Assembly (NCBI GenBank): GCA_028554795.2
Contig: CM068838.1
Coordinates: 129,801,428 to 129,865,427 of the forward strand
Reading direction: 5' to 3'
From: Sinohyriopsis cumingii
Taxonomy: Eukaryota > Mollusca > Bivalvia > Unionida > Unionidae
Length of the DNA stretch: 64,000 nucleotides
The notes below the pieces were generated by a model. The model was not told the DNA's origin and ran no database searches. It saw only the letters and a list, made by a program, of their open reading frames with translations. Shown piece by piece: positions 1-11,739 of this stretch. How positions within the stretch are numbered: position 1 is the first letter of the stretch; every line of letters begins with the position of its first letter. The translations under genes and the position numbers were made by a program.

Positions 1-3000
1 CTATTGATTTTGATATTGAAAGCGTCACAGATAAAATACTGCCCTGGGGCACACCCATCTCTTGCTCGTGCAGATCTGAGAGAGTAGAGCCCACTCGCAC
101 CTTGAATTCTCTGTCTGAGAGAAAGTTGGATATGAAAGAGGGCAGACGGCCTTTTAGACCCAGATCGTGCAGGTCATTTAGTACTGATCATTCGTTCCAT
201 TGTTTTGCACACGCAGCTTGTGAGTGCAATAGGTCGATAATTGGTAGGATCTTCGCTATCTTTACCTGGTGTGGGAACTGGTATTACTGTTGCTTCTATC
301 CAAATCTTAGGTAGATTATCAGTAATCCATAAATTATTGAAGAATTTCAAAAGAGATGTTAATGATGATTCTGGAAGGTGTTTTAAAAACTGGGAATGTA
401 TTTCGTCAGGCCTAGCGGATGTATCATGGGCATTGTCTAAAGCCTCCATAAGCTCTGATAGTGAGAACAGTTGGTTATAACTTTCCGAGTTGTTGGATGT
501 GAATTTTAAACGTGACTTTTTTTTTTGAGTTTTTAATTTTGGAAGGCTTCTGAATAATTAGATGATGATGAATTTTTAGAGAATGTGTCAACGAGAACAT
601 TTGCTATGTCACTTTTTGAACTAAAATTGTTGTTGTTCAGTTTCAGATGTCGGAGAGAATTGTGTTTTCTCTTTCCGTTTATTTTGCGGATCGTGTCCCA
701 AACTTTCTTAATAGAGGAACCAGAGTTTAAAGAAGAAATATATTTCTTCCATGATGCTCGTTTACTTTCTTTGATTGTGCGGTAAGCTTTGGCCAAGAGA
801 ATACGATATTTACTTAAATTTTCGGGCGTCGGACGATTGTTAAATTTTTTCAATGCTCTCGGCGTTGTCTAGTGGCTTCCTTGCATACCTTATTGAACCA
901 AGGTTTTGGGGTTCTTTTACAGTTTGGTGAGGACTTGGGGATAGATTCTTCTGCAATCTCGGTTAAAATAGATGTAAAATGCTGAATAGGGTCATTGACA
1001 TTGAAAACTGTATCCTCATTCAGCCTAGTTTTACAGAGTGTTTCAAACTTAGCCAAGTCGGCCTTCTTTATCTTCTATTGTGGAATTACGTCATCAATTG
1101 TAGAGTTAATATTTTCAAGGAATATTGGAAAGTGATCACCACTGTGAAGGTCATCAGCGACCTTCCATTCATAGTCCAAAAGCAGTGAAGGAGAACATAT
1201 TGTCAATTCCTGGGTGTAAATATGTCAGTGATTTGGTGTTATATAGACATAAATCGTGTCTGGAAATGAAGTCTTCTATTTTGTGGCCTCTGTCACTTAT
1301 GTGATTTGATCCTCATAAAATGTTATGGGCATTAAAATCCCCGAATATAACAAAGGGTGCGGAGAGTTCTTTAACAAGATTGTCTAATTCGTTTGGTACT
1401 AGGTTGGTGTTTGGTGGTATGTAAATAGAACAAAAGGTAATCACTCGATTTAGAGTGACGCCTACTGCAATGGCTTGTAAATTTGTGTTTAAAGGGATGA
1501 CGCTATGAGTGGCTCTGTTGTTCACAAAAACAGAGACTCCTCCTGAGGCCCTTTCAACATTTCGAGAGTAGGTGTTAAACAGGGAGTAGTTTGTAAGTGT
1601 GATGTTATCCGTATATTTCAAAAACGTTTCCCGAAGACATAGTACTGCAGGATCATGTTCGTTTAAAAGCAGAAGAATATCATGGTAGTTGGCTTTAAGT
1701 CCTCTACAGTTCCATTGTATTGTGGTGTTCTTCATTACAAGTTTATATTGAAGATTCTGGAGCTAGGTTAGACCTTTCGCGCAGGCAATCTGTTTGGTTA
1801 TTTACCTGGAGGAAGTACGGGGGTGTATTTTTTGTTGTTAGGTCTAGAGCCACCCTGAGGACATGGAGCAGTTTCTTCTGCATTCATATCCTCAAAGTCT
1901 TCAAACCTATTGTGCAGCTTTATGGTGTCATCAGACCCCTTTTGCTGCCTATTTGTTTGCGACATTTTTTACTGTTTGGTGATCATGGTGGTGGAGTATT
2001 GTTGAATGTTGTTTGAGTAGATATTGAGTTTTTCGGGAGTTTGTAATGCGGAATGTTCGATCTGGAAGGGGATTCAGGTGGGTTTGTTTGGGTTTATGCG
2101 TCTTTCGTTGCTTTTTGGTTGCTTTTCACTACAGTCGAGAAGGACGGGCCGGGGAGGGATGTTCTAGCTTGTACATGCTTCCTGGCCTCTGGATAGGGGA
2201 TGTTGGTTGTCTATTTAATCCTCTGTATTTCCTTCTCCTGTTTCCATGTGTCGCATTCCTTTGAATTAGCATGGTGTTCCTGTCCGCAGTTGACATAATG
2301 CGGAGTGGCTTTGCACTCGGATTTCCGATGAGAAGGGTCTCCACATCGGCTAATATGTGACTTCTGGAACATCGGTTTTCATGATGACCGTATTCTTGAC
2401 ATTTGTAGCATCGGAGGCGATTTGTTATGTATGTCTCAACCTTAACTTGTAGGAACCCAACTTTGACAACTTTAGCTACTGTTGGTTTGTTGAATGTAAG
2501 TTTAATGGTGTTGGTGTCCTGGAGATTGTTGTTTCGTTTGATACAAATCCTACGAACTGCAGTGACACCTTCATTTTTCATCCCCCTCGACGATTTCTTT
2601 GTCGCTGACTCCAGCTAAGTCACGGCAACGAATGACGCCTTTTGATGTATTAAGTGATGTGTGTGCGAAACAAGTTACTGGAATGTCATGAAAGGTTTTA
2701 ATTTTTTGCATGTTCTCAGTATGTGCTTTACATTAGCACTCCACAAGCAGAACACCTGATTTAAACTTTTTAACGCTTTTGGGTTTGCCGACTAATCCGA
2801 GTATAGTCTTTTCGACTATAAATGGCAATAGTGCGGCTAGGGATTTTGTGTCATCGTTTGATTGGATGACCATGAAGCGAGGAAAGGATTCCACACTACA
2901 TGGTTCATCATCTGAGTCAGTTCCAGTTTTTGTACGTTTGTTTCGATTTTTTTGATTTTCCATGATGGTGTATTAAAAAATTCAGCACCCGTGCTCCCCG

Positions 3001-3520
3001 CCCACCATGGAGCCCAAACAAGGGGACACTTTTAAAGTGCCAGTGATGCACAGATGCCATACACAGTTGAGTCAATTACCTTTGATTGACCCGTGAAATC
3101 ACCACCTTCTAGGGTCGGTAAAATTACCTGCCAATTGACCCGTTAAGCCACCGCCTTCTAGGAAGTCTTCTAAGACTTGGGAAAGGGAAAGATAAAGGAA
3201 TAGACTATAGGGGCAACGGTGGTATCAAGAGAGATACAAGGAGAAATATAAAGACTTTCTAGGGCTCGGCGTGACCAGCTGATTTGTCGAGACTGGGCTT
3301 ATCCCGACCACCCTCCTGGAAGAAGCCGAGACCAAAGTAGAGTATTGCATGGAAAGCCTCTGCTCAACTACCAGGATCCTTTCCTCCCCCGACACGGGAC
3401 GCAACCCACGGCAAACAGGTTGCCTCTACTTAGTCGCCTTTTACGACACGTAGCGAGGCACGTCGGGCCAATTCTACAACCCCGGTCCCGCAGGGGGAGT
3501 TTAGCTCAGTCAGAATGTGA
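1..3520 (-). mobile_element. Degraded I/Nimb-like LINE, copy A (truncated by window start)
   Basis: Read on the minus strand from about 3520 towards 1. A gag-like ORF region lies at 2129-2963, with a CCHC knuckle (CYKCQEYGHHENRC) near 2370. An APE-type endonuclease follows at 1313-1735, opening with QWNCRGLK and containing the GDFNAHN catalytic motif. Reverse-transcriptase pieces lie at 174-1056 (NYRPIALTSCVCKTMERM at about 180-240). The frame is broken repeatedly, so the copy is dead. The RT core would continue beyond base 1. The 5' untranslated part (about 2990-3520) matches 32930-33390 of copy B, which supports the 5' limit. Clade assignment is from motif memory only. Confidence 0.82.
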
Positions 3521-4640
3521 GGTAACACACTGGCAGTTCTGTATTCTTTTTTTACTGCTTCAACATTTTCTATTAAAGTAGAAACGTTATGCAGCTGCTA
3601 ATTCTACCGTTGCATGGTGCAATTAGGAAATGATGGCATTTATCTCAAATATTGATTTATGACGTTGCCTTTCAATTTAATTCCAGACAATACCCTCTTA
3701 TACTATTATTTTTGTTGCATCAGAAGGTTTTGCGATATTAGTGCTATTGCTTTGTAAACTGTTATTTTGCCTTTTTGCTAGATAGTTTAAGCAGAAGTAT
3801 ACTGCCGCAGAATGGCTCTTTAATTGAGAATGGTCTATATAATTCTAAACCACTTAGTTTATTTCGCTACAATTTACAGTTGCAATAAAGGAACCAACTG
3901 TGTTAGTTTTGAGAACACTGAAATGGAAGAGGAACCATAAATAAGTCCTTTGTTCAGCAGGCAGTATAAGCCGATATTATATTTGTCGAATATCATGAAA
4001 TATTTACCATAGAGAGATTGCACCTTCCGTGAAATGATTATTCAGTCCGTAATAAGAAACGTAATGAAGGGGTTACATGACTGCTGCACAATATGTCATG
4101 GCTACCACACACTTTGTAATGGAACTATAGTATGCATCAATATAAACACGATATATGAACTGTAATGATATATTATATAAAGGATGTTACCTACCAAGTC
4201 TATATGTATCTATATGAGGTTGCATTGATACTAAGGATAATTCTTTCATGTACAACTAATTCGTAGTAAACAGCCACGTTCTGCAACAAAACAAGAAACG
4301 ATGGGATCTTTAATTTATCAGACTGGTAATGTAATAGCAACAAGGTCATTATATTATAAAAGGACCCTAATGAAAGGCACGAATAAATGATTTTTCTACG
4401 AAAAGTTTTATTCAAACTTTGAAGTAACCATGATAGATGAATAATGACGATGGTGATTATATATATAGCTGGTGCTATAGCAATTCCAGGTATGGATTTT
4501 GAGCTTTTTGTATATATTTATTTTGAATATATGACGGGTAAGAGTATTATCAAGAAATGTGCTGGTGTAATAACAGGAATATATCTACAATCTATTAGTA
4601 AATTGTGTCGTGCTTCAGAATTGTTCATTATGATTGGTAG
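3521..4640. other. Intergenic, no gene seen
   Basis: AT-rich sequence with no convincing ORF, RNA gene or repeat structure. Confidence 0.5.
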
Positions 4641-4648
4641 AGCGGTAA

Positions 4649-4650
<2 letters not shown>

Positions 4651-4685
<35 letters not shown>

Positions 4686-4975
4686 TTGGATTTTTAACGT
4701 AGCAATTTTTCATCATATGGCTTCGATGTCTGCAGCGTGGTAGTTTATAGTGATTTCTAGCATTGGGCGTCATGCCGCAGACATGTTGCATGATATCATA
4801 CCAAGTCACAGTATTATAACAGCAGGCCGACCAGTCATAACACTAACCTCTTAGAGCTGAGCGCCTAGCGAGGCAGATGTTAGTACCATTTGGTATGACT
4901 CGGCCTGGGTTTGAACCTGCGATCTCCCGCATCCGAGGCGGATGCTCTAACCACTGGGTCACCAGAACGGTCCAA
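4651..4975 (-). mobile_element. tRNA-derived SINE, family 1, copy A
   Basis: The minus strand starts near 4973 with a tRNA-like head: an A-box-like CCAGTGGTTAGAGC and a B-box-like GGTTCAAACC. A body follows that is shared with 34433-34708 and 53311-53640, then a 3' tail ending in (CA)n at 4651-4681. It is flanked by a perfect 10-bp direct repeat, AGCGGTAAAT, at 4641-4650 and 4976-4985. The target duplication and polymerase III promoter boxes identify a retroposed SINE, not a functional tRNA. Confidence 0.85.
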
Positions 4976-4985
4976 AGCGGTAAAT

Positions 4986-5107
4986 TTGGCGTAATCATAT
5001 TAATCGTCCAAATAATTGCTGAAAATACGTTTACGAGAAAAGATTTATCCATCAGCTTTTACGAGACTGATTGTCTCATAAACTCTTGGTCAAGCTGTTT
5101 CCATGTC

Positions 5108-5149
<42 letters not shown>

Positions 5150-7862
5150 GAAGTTCAAAACCTCTTGAAAGAGGTGTCACTTGACAACGAAGATATGGCT
5201 ACATCTGGGGGAATTTGGCAAGCGGAGGTACTGGAACGACTGTAAAGACAGAAGTCTCTTTGAGTTTCTGACGAACGAACTCGCATGTTCGTGGATTGAC
5301 GTTCTTTATATCAGTTTCTTAGGACAGGTCCAAATATGGACATACGTCTAGTTCTTGTGTGCGCCAGCATCTCAAAGTGAGGCTTCATAGTTTCTTACAA
5401 ACTATCGTCTGGGTCTATGTACGTCATTAGACAGACAATTCTACCACGTCAGTGCGTGGAGCTTATAGCTTCGTCAGGAATTTTAGGCTTCCGCAATGCA
5501 GTAACTTACACAACTTTGCGAGTGTAGTTTTTGCTGACTTATGACACAAGGGAAATGTATAAAGAGTTTCTTTGCTCATAAGGGCGGAATCTTTATTAAA
5601 TAGTAATTGTAATACCGAAATAAATGGATTTAATCTCAATATATTTTAATAGAAAATTACTTTCAATATAATTTAATAAAAAATTACTTATAATACAATT
5701 TAGAGAAAATTTCAATCTTATTACTTTTACTAAAAAATTCTGTCCTAACATATGTGTCATAAGAACTGATCTGGTTGTTTTCCTAGCTTTTCATCGCTTA
5801 TTTAATAAATGCTATGGGGGTCAATGTCGAGTCCTAACTTCAGGAGTTTTACAGTGAATGTATGAACACAAAATATCCTCATTACGGACAATACCTCTCA
5901 AGGCCTCATAAGGGTGCATTTAGAAATATGACATACAGTGTTTGTTTGATCTTCTGGAGAGAGAGAGAGAGAGAGAGAGTTCTGCCTATACCAATATATG
6001 TGATTTAGCTTTTGTAATTTGTATTTCTTTACTTATATGGTATTTTACTAATGCGTTATAACTTTATTGATGTTTTACAATTTAGATATTTGGAGAAATA
6101 TAAAACATCTTCTAAATGTGCTAGGGGATATAGATTATCCAAAGTGAAATTCAGTGGCTCTGTAATGAATATATTTTGCTGCACTATCGAACAGATAGCA
6201 AAACTGTTCTAAACTGATTCGATCCGTTTTAACATCTTTCTAAAATAAGACAGCTTTGCATACCCTGATTAGGGAACAATCCTTTTCAATTTTCATCACA
6301 TAAATATAATCATTCATGTCCATACCAAGGAAAGTAAATCGAGATTTAACAAAACGTGTCATAATTCTACAACGCTGAGAAGAATTATTCTTTATTTGAG
6401 AAGAATAATAGACAATTTCTGGCGATATGATTTGTCATATTATTCCATGGAGAAAAATTTTCTGAAAGATTAATTCAATGAATTTCGAAAGTGTATCACG
6501 GCAAAGCCATTTTTATAACAGTGATAAAGAGACCAAATGTTCCTGACTTTGTTGTGTATATTTTTATTATTGCTGATTTACATGTAATGTTGACCGAAGG
6601 GAACGAAACGTCGCAGATCTTAGGTTATGTGTACGTTATATGATGCACTGGATTATTCCAGACACACAATATTAAAACAAGACACCATTTTGTGGTAATG
6701 TAATCACTTATCTATTTAGAATCAATAACATAATCATCATTGTTAGATTAAACGCAAGATAATTAATCATATCGAGAAAATATTCGTCTTATCTCCTTGA
6801 TAATCAAGCTACCCAGTATTATGCTAATATATATTAATTTTCCCTTACATAGATTGTATCATATCAACCTCCCGAATAAAAACAAAACATAAAACCCAAT
6901 TAACCGGAAATATTTATCTCAGGTATAGGTATTTTTAGCACTGAATTTACATTTAGTGCGACCAAACAACATTGTGCTAGATTTTGGTGTTCAAAATAAA
7001 TCGAAAAACAATGAATTGGAGCTTTGAATTGGAAAAGTTTCTAATAAAGAGCCAGTACGTTCTTTAATTATTCCACAATATATAGCATGGATAGGGATAC
7101 CGCACTTATCAGGCATCTATATATCAGCTATGCATTAAACTTTTCTGATGAAATCAATTACATGTTCTCACCGCCCCCGCCCCCCTCCCGTCCCTCACAA
7201 CAATATTTAAACAAAATCACTCGACACATCAAAATAAACTATAACATTGTCACTATACATCTAAGTCCGATTAGCCCCCTTAAACTTCACTTAAAACAAA
7301 TCATGCACTATTAAGCGATAGTACAGACAATGAATACTAAAATATTTAATTTAAATTTCACTATAAGAAGTTCATTATTTAGTTGAATAAAGAACATTGG
7401 TGATAATTAAACAACAGACATTAGATTAGCGCTTTGTCCCACTAATACGGTACTAAAGTACAACCAAATCACTTCCTAATCGAACCCTGTAATGCAGTGA
7501 GTCTGCCACGCTTCATGAAGCTAAAGATATTTCATTCATAATCCAGGTTAAATTTGGACATGACTAAATAACATGCTTTCAGGTTCAGTTTATAGTGGCA
7601 ATAACAAACGCCATTTTGGTCGGATAATTATTCGCACGACAAAAATGGTTTCCTTGCATGGGACAAATGAATCTGTAAGTGTGTATTGAGTAATGATATT
7701 TTGTAACTAATTACAGCATGCAGTTCATAATGTTCCTTTTCATATCGTTATTATACTGTATTCGATCGGTGATATATATTATGTGCAAATACGGACCATT
7801 TAATATGAATATTCTTATGTCGTATTTTAGATAACATAGTTGAAGATACCTACTATCGATCT
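4986..7862. other. Intergenic with simple repeats
   Basis: Contains (GA)n at about 5110-5141 and 5949-5969. No gene recognised. A short stretch around 6590-6625 (ACCGAAGGGAACGAAACGTC) resembles 3' ends of some retroelements, but no coding remnant accompanies it. Confidence 0.5.
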
Positions 7863-7876
7863 GGAAGGAAAAATGG

Positions 7877-8123
7877 TTGTTGTTGTAGGGTTTAACGCCA
7901 TTTTTCAGCACGCGATAGGCTATACATGGCGGCCAGTATTAATGGTGGAGGAAGAACCCGGGAAAACCCCGGAAAGAACCACCGACCCACGAGAAGCTAC
8001 TGGCAAGCTTTCTCACATACCCACATTGGCTGAATCCGAGACTCGAACCTACGCAGACAGAGGTGAGATGGCAGTGATCCGTAACGGAGAGCGCTTCAGA
8101 CCACTCGGCCACTCGGGGCCCCA
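7877..8123 (-). mobile_element. tRNA-derived SINE, family 2
   Basis: The minus strand from about 8123 begins with a type-II (Leu/Ser-like) tRNA head: CCGAGTGGCCGAGTGGTCTG as A box and GGTTCGAGTCTC as B box. It ends with a CGTTAAACCCTACAACAACA tail. A perfect 14-bp target-site duplication, GGAAGGAAAAATGG, flanks it at 7863-7876 and 8124-8137. The sequence is unrelated to SINE family 1 of this window outside the polymerase III boxes. Confidence 0.85.
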
Positions 8124-8489
8124 GGAAGGAAAAATGGAACTTCAGAACTAAGTTTTCCGTTTCGTCTAACTGGTTTGTGGTTCCAGATCCATTCTGTGTC
8201 ACTTTTTCCTAGCTCTAAATCTCTATTCTTTTTTCTTTCTCTTTCTCTCATTTAGTGATAGTTGAATACATGGGGCATAACATAACATTTCTTTACTCGC
8301 TGTATTTTGTTTCGTTTCATACATTTTCGCGTTTATTGTTTTCTCTAGCCTTACACTCCCTGTTGGATTTCTGCCCTTAAATTCAGCATTCCTGATTGAC
8401 TTGTTGGAGGAATATATCATTTTCAAAACAATACTCAGCGTAAAGAGCTACTGATTTGTATTACTTTGTAGTACAAGTGTTTTGTGAAC

Positions 8490-8527
8490 GTTATATTATA
8501 TTATATTATATTATATTATATTATATT
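8490..8527. repeat. (TTATA)n microsatellite
   Basis: Seven to eight tandem TATTA/TTATA pentamers. From here to 9065 nothing else is recognised. Confidence 0.9.
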
Positions 8528-9065
8528 GCGTCGCATAGTATTACGCTATAATATTTTGTCTGCTGCGTTTTTACTAAAATTATTAGAGCATGATGACAAG
8601 AAGATTTTCAAGTGCTTTTACCTGACTTAAGGGCGGGATAATGGTTGTGCATTCAATCCTAGCGTTCAGATATGGGAGACATTACTCGAAGGGGTGGAGT
8701 GGGTTGTCGGATCTTATGGTGGAAATATGGAACATGATTTTTGTGGCCCAATATCCCCATCAAACTAAACTCAGACACATTATGAAATGCATGAATATGT
8801 GTTGATTGTTAATGCGGTTATATGTTCAAACTTTAGAATATCTTAATAATGTATGGATATTTTTCATACTATTAACAAACCCCTAAAACGTTCTCCTCTA
8901 ACAACGATTAGTTACCATCTCCGTCATTGAATAATATATTAATGGTCACTCCTTTCAATGGAGACACCATGATGACATATGGAGATCAAAGACTGGGTAT
9001 GAGGAACTAAACCTTGAGAGTAATTATTAACACAAAACAGATCTAAAATTGTATGCACTCATTGA

Positions 9066-9071
9066 TATAAC
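9066..9071. repeat. Left target-site duplication of Polinton 1
   Basis: TATAAC immediately precedes the left TIR and recurs exactly at 28558-28563 after the right TIR. Six bp is the length characteristic of Maverick/Polinton insertion. Confidence 0.93.
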
Positions 9072-9392
9072 AGTAGTTAAGTGGGATACCTTAGCGACAA
9101 TGGGAATTAGCATTACAGACCCCCCCCCCCCGGGACTGTTTAGCGACTATGTAAATTTAACATGGAGAAAAACCCTGGGACTGTTTAGCGACTATGTAAA
9201 TTTAACATGGGAAGAACTCGTGGGACTGTATAGCGTCAAGGGAATTTAAACAGGGTGGGACTGTATAGCGTCAAGGGAAATTTAACATGGGTTTATTTTT
9301 AAAAAAAATAAAAAAATAAAAATAAAAAAGGGTAGGCAATTGAAAGTCGATCTCTTTTCGAGAGATGTGGGTGGCCCTGAAAAGGGCATTTG
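9072..9392 (+). repeat. Left TIR of Polinton 1
   Basis: Matches the reverse complement of 28174-28557. Starts AGTAGTTAAGTGGGATACC, passes a C11 run (9121-9131), and carries two full 45-bp units beginning GGGACTGTTTAGCGACTATG (9132-9176, 9177-9221) plus degenerate partial units. An A-rich block follows, and it ends in the histone-like downstream box and stem-loop. The right TIR has four full units, so the two arms differ by repeat copy number. Confidence 0.92.
9350..9387 (-). terminator. Histone-type 3' stem-loop + downstream box, copy 1
   Basis: On the minus strand a GCCCTTTTCAGGGC hairpin (9374-9387; 5-bp stem, outer pair lost) is followed by ACCCA and then, 13 nt after the 6-bp-equivalent stem, GAAAAGAGAT (9350-9359). 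The metazoan replication-dependent histone 3' signal has exactly this architecture. It lies inside the left TIR and would end transcripts running outward on the minus strand. Confidence 0.82.
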
Positions 9393-9399
9393 ATTTTCT

Positions 9400-9792
9400 T
9401 CTTCTAATTTCTTCTATTTCTCTACCAGCTTCTTATTTCTGTCCTACACTCTTTCTCTTCTTTTCTTTCTTTTCTTCCTTCTTTTTCTCTTCTCTCTGCT
9501 TCTCCTCCTCTTCTTTCTTCCTCTTCTCATTTTCTTCTCCCTTTTCAATTTTCTCGTTCCATACTCTCATCCTTATCCTTTCCTCTTCATCCTCCTTCTC
9601 CTCCTTTTTTTTCTTTCATCAGAGCACTGATCATTTCCTTTACTTTTCTTAAATTGTTGATCTCCATCTTCACTCGATGGGGACTATAAGAATAGTGATC
9701 CTCGTTTATGTTAATAACATTTGCTCCATCATACCCAAATTGTCCAGGACGTCTTGCAATGTTTTCATTTTATCAAGTTGGTTTGAAGCCAT
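9400..9792 (-). pseudogene. Decayed coiled-coil gene, module a
   Basis: ATG at 9792 starts MASNQLDKMKTLQDVLDNLG, resembling the start of module b (MSSRLNKLMELQMHLEYAR). The frame stops after 28 codons. A shifted frame continues with MEINNLRKVKEMISALMKEK and then lysine/glutamate-rich codons (the CT-rich stretch 9400-9660 on the plus strand). It lies between a shared promoter block (9842-9950) and histone-like stem-loop copy 1. Function unknown. Confidence 0.6.
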
Positions 9793-9841
9793 CTTCTTTT
9801 TTATTCTTTGTAGAATGGTTTGAACGACGAATACTGTGGGT

Positions 9842-9950
9842 TCTTATAGTGAAAGCGCGGACGTGATGGAAAACATCTCCCAAAACATAAAATTGATATA
9901 CGTAGATCATAACCAAACAACGCGCGGACGTGAAGGAAAACATCCCCCTA
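9842..9950 (-). promoter_or_regulatory. Shared promoter block, module a
   Basis: Minus strand GGATGTTTTCCTTCACGTCC is repeated within the block (about 9921-9950 and again 9851-9880) and is followed by CTTTCACTATAAGAAC, a TATA box 50-60 bp upstream of the module a ATG. The same block recurs at 10842-10935 and, weaker, at 11640-11697. Confidence 0.65.
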
Positions 9951-10085
9951 CGTTTCTCATTTCATGTGATCTACTATCCACATACGTGAAGCAGCAATAA
10001 ACAAACCCCAAATCTACTATTCACACACGCAAAGCATTAAAATGGAACCCCTAATCTACTATCCACACAAACGTACGTCAGCGCT

Positions 10086-10093
10086 TACAAACA

Positions 10094-10158
<65 letters not shown>

Positions 10159-10169
10159 ACACACACAAG
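10086..10169. repeat. (AC)n microsatellite
   Basis: About 80 bp of almost uninterrupted AC dinucleotides inside Polinton 1. Open frames across it are artefacts. Confidence 0.95.
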
Positions 10170-10227
10170 AAAAAAGAGTGTTTATATTCACACTACTCTA
10201 CATACACACACAGGCAAATCGATTACT

Positions 10228-10266
10228 ATTTCTTTTCTAGAGATTGGGGTAGCCCTGAAAAGGGCT
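10228..10266 (-). terminator. Histone-type 3' stem-loop + downstream box, copy 2
   Basis: Minus strand AGCCCTTTTCAGGGCT hairpin (10251-10266, six paired bases, TTTC loop). ACCCC follows, then after 13 nt the GAAAAGAAAT box (10228-10237). The outer base pair is G-C in other copies but A-T here, so a compensatory change has preserved pairing. Confidence 0.85.
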
Positions 10267-10294
10267 GTTTGTTTTGAACTTCAGAGGCACCTGG

Positions 10295-10789
10295 TTAATG
10301 GCGACACCTTCCGGGTCTGGCACCACAGACACAACATCTACTCCAATCATGTGTCCAATTGACTGGAGTGGTTGGAAGAGCTGACGGGGGTTGAGTGGCT
10401 TCACTATCCCACTCCTCCGTTTGCGGAATAGTGAACACTTCTTGTTCCCTCTGTCTTCTATTCCACAGTCGAGGATGGACAACTGGCCTCCTTGCTTCCT
10501 GTGGGTCCTGTACTGGTTCTTGTTGTTGTTGTAACTGTGGTGCATCCATTGCCTGTGGAGGTTACATCACCCAGGGCTTCACATCACAACTTGGTCTCAT
10601 GAATAGGTGACACCTGATCTCTCTCTTTCTTTCCTCCTCTTCTTTCATTTTTCTCTCTTCCTCCTCCTGTTCTATCCTGGCTTCTTCCACAAGGGCCCCC
10701 GCAGCCAGCTCGTTCAGGAGGCATCTGGCATACTCCAGATGCATCTGAAGTTCCATTAATTTATTCAGTCTGCTGCTCATTCTACTCAT
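10295..10789 (-). pseudogene. Coiled-coil / Gln-rich protein, module b (frame broken)
   Basis: The ATG at 10789 lies about 60 bp after the TATA box in 10842-10935. The first frame encodes about 75 residues with a charged coiled coil (EEEERKMKEEEERKREI) and stops at 10562. A second frame, 10549-10295, encodes a Gln/Pro-rich tail. In a third frame 10395-10237 also looks protein-like (VDVVSVVPDPEGVAINQVPL), so more than one indel is likely. The 10295 stop is 29 bp before stem-loop copy 2. No known family recognised. Confidence 0.6.
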
Positions 10790-10841
10790 TTTTCTGTTGA
10801 TCAATCAAGAAGGTAGCTAGACTGCCGACCGATTTTTAATT

Positions 10842-10935
10842 TATAGTGAAAGCGCGGACGTGATGGAAAACATCCCCTAAAACAAAATTGATCTTACCTA
10901 GATCATGACCAAACAACGCGAGGACCTAAAAGAAA
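10842..10935 (-). promoter_or_regulatory. Shared promoter block, module b
   Basis: Minus strand GGATGTTTTCCATCACGTCC, then GCGCTTTCACTATAAATTAA (TATA box). An initiator-like GGCAGTCTAG follows about 30 bp on (near 10820). Near-identical to the block at 9842-9950, including the second half-copy. Confidence 0.68.
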
Positions 10936-11176
10936 CACTCACTCACTTTTTATACTACCAATTACTATTCTAAATATTTTTATTAAATCAACAATATACT
11001 ATCCACATATGCAAAGCAATCCAATCAAACCCCAAATCTACTCTCCACGCACGTCAAACAGCAAAAAAAAAACATGATCATTATACTATCCACACAAACA
11101 CATACACTCACACCACAAAAGAGTCAGTGTTTATATTCACACTACTCTACCTACACACATTGGCAAATCTATTGTT

Positions 11177-11215
11177 ATTTCTTTTCTAGAGTATTGGGTA
11201 GCCCTGAAAAGGGCT
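11177..11215 (-). terminator. Histone-type 3' stem-loop + downstream box, copy 3
   Basis: Minus strand AGCCCTTTTCAGGGCT hairpin (11200-11215), ACCCA, 13-nt spacer, GAAAAGAAAT (11177-11186). It begins 26 bp after the stop codon of the intact module c gene, the short 3' leader typical of histone mRNAs. Confidence 0.87.
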
Positions 11216-11241
11216 GTTGTTTTGTTTGCTATGGCAATCTT

Positions 11242-11604
11242 TTAGTTTCTAAGAATGCGACGTCCTCTGAGGATAGACTTTCTGACGATAGGTCTGCTTC
11301 TTCGGAAAGAGAAGAAGAACTCTTTGGTGTCGATACGACAATCGACAAAGCCTCTGTCAGGTTCAGGTTGCTGCTGCTGCTGCTGCTGCTGTTGTTGCTG
11401 TTGCTGCTGTCTCTGAAGTCTGTACTTCTCTGTCCATTCTTCTTTCTCCCTGTTCACTTCTTCTCTGAAGAGCTCTTCTATCAGGTCTTCAGTGACTTTT
11501 AGCATTCTCACATTCTCTATCTCTTCAGGCTTCGGTATCAGACTGTGTCTGACCCTATGCAAATTCACGTAGGCTTCGTTTAGCTTAGCTAGTTTGGAGC
11601 ACAT
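11242..11604 (-). CDS. Coiled-coil, Gln-rich small protein, module c
   Basis: Intact 120-residue frame. I place the start at ATG 11604 (MCSKLAKLNEAYVNLHR) because the promoter block with its TATA-like CTTTAAGAAC and initiator TGCAGTCTAAC lies at 11625-11697. An in-frame extension to 11733 would read through that promoter. The N-terminal half is helical and charged (EDLIEELFREEVNREKEEW). A CAG-encoded polyglutamine run follows (plus strand 11368-11412), then a basic C-terminus rich in Arg. Stem-loop copy 3 follows the stop. It belongs with modules a and b as the only uninterrupted member of this tandem family. Function unknown. Confidence 0.68.
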   Translation of the reverse strand: MCSKLAKLNEAYVNLHRVRHSLIPKPEEIENVRMLKVTEDLIEELFREEVNREKEEWTEKYRLQRQQQQQQQQQQQQQQPEPDRGFVDCRIDTKEFFFSFRRSRPIVRKSILRGRRILRN

Positions 11605-11639
11605 CTTCGTAGGAGGATGAGTCGACAATGGATGGTTAG

Positions 11640-11697
11640 ACTGCAAACTCCCCCAGTTCTTAAAGTCAAAGCTCGGACGTGAAGGAAAACATCCCTC
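11640..11697 (-). promoter_or_regulatory. Shared promoter block, module c
   Basis: Minus strand GGATGTTTTCCTTCACGTCC, then AGCTTTGACTTTAAGAAC and, near the start region, TGCAGTCTAACCATCC. A diverged third copy of the blocks at 9842-9950 and 10842-10935. Confidence 0.6.
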
Positions 11698-11739
11698 TAC
11701 GGTTTTCGAGCCGGAACGTTCAATGAGTGCCATGAGAGG

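Noticed and set aside
4840-4975. tRNA gene
   Set aside because: The tRNA-like heads here and at 7877-8123, 34433-34708 and 53311-53640 belong to SINEs with shared bodies and, in three cases, target duplications.
6590-6690. Possible Penelope-like element terminus (GAACGAAACGTC)
   Set aside because: Only a short motif, with no RT or GIY-YIG remnant nearby.
10042-10362. 106-codon ORF with Thr-His repeats
   Set aside because: Reads through the (AC)n tract on the strand opposite to the genes; artefact.
11605-11733. N-terminal extension of the module c gene
   Set aside because: It would translate the promoter block shared with modules a and b, where that block is noncoding.
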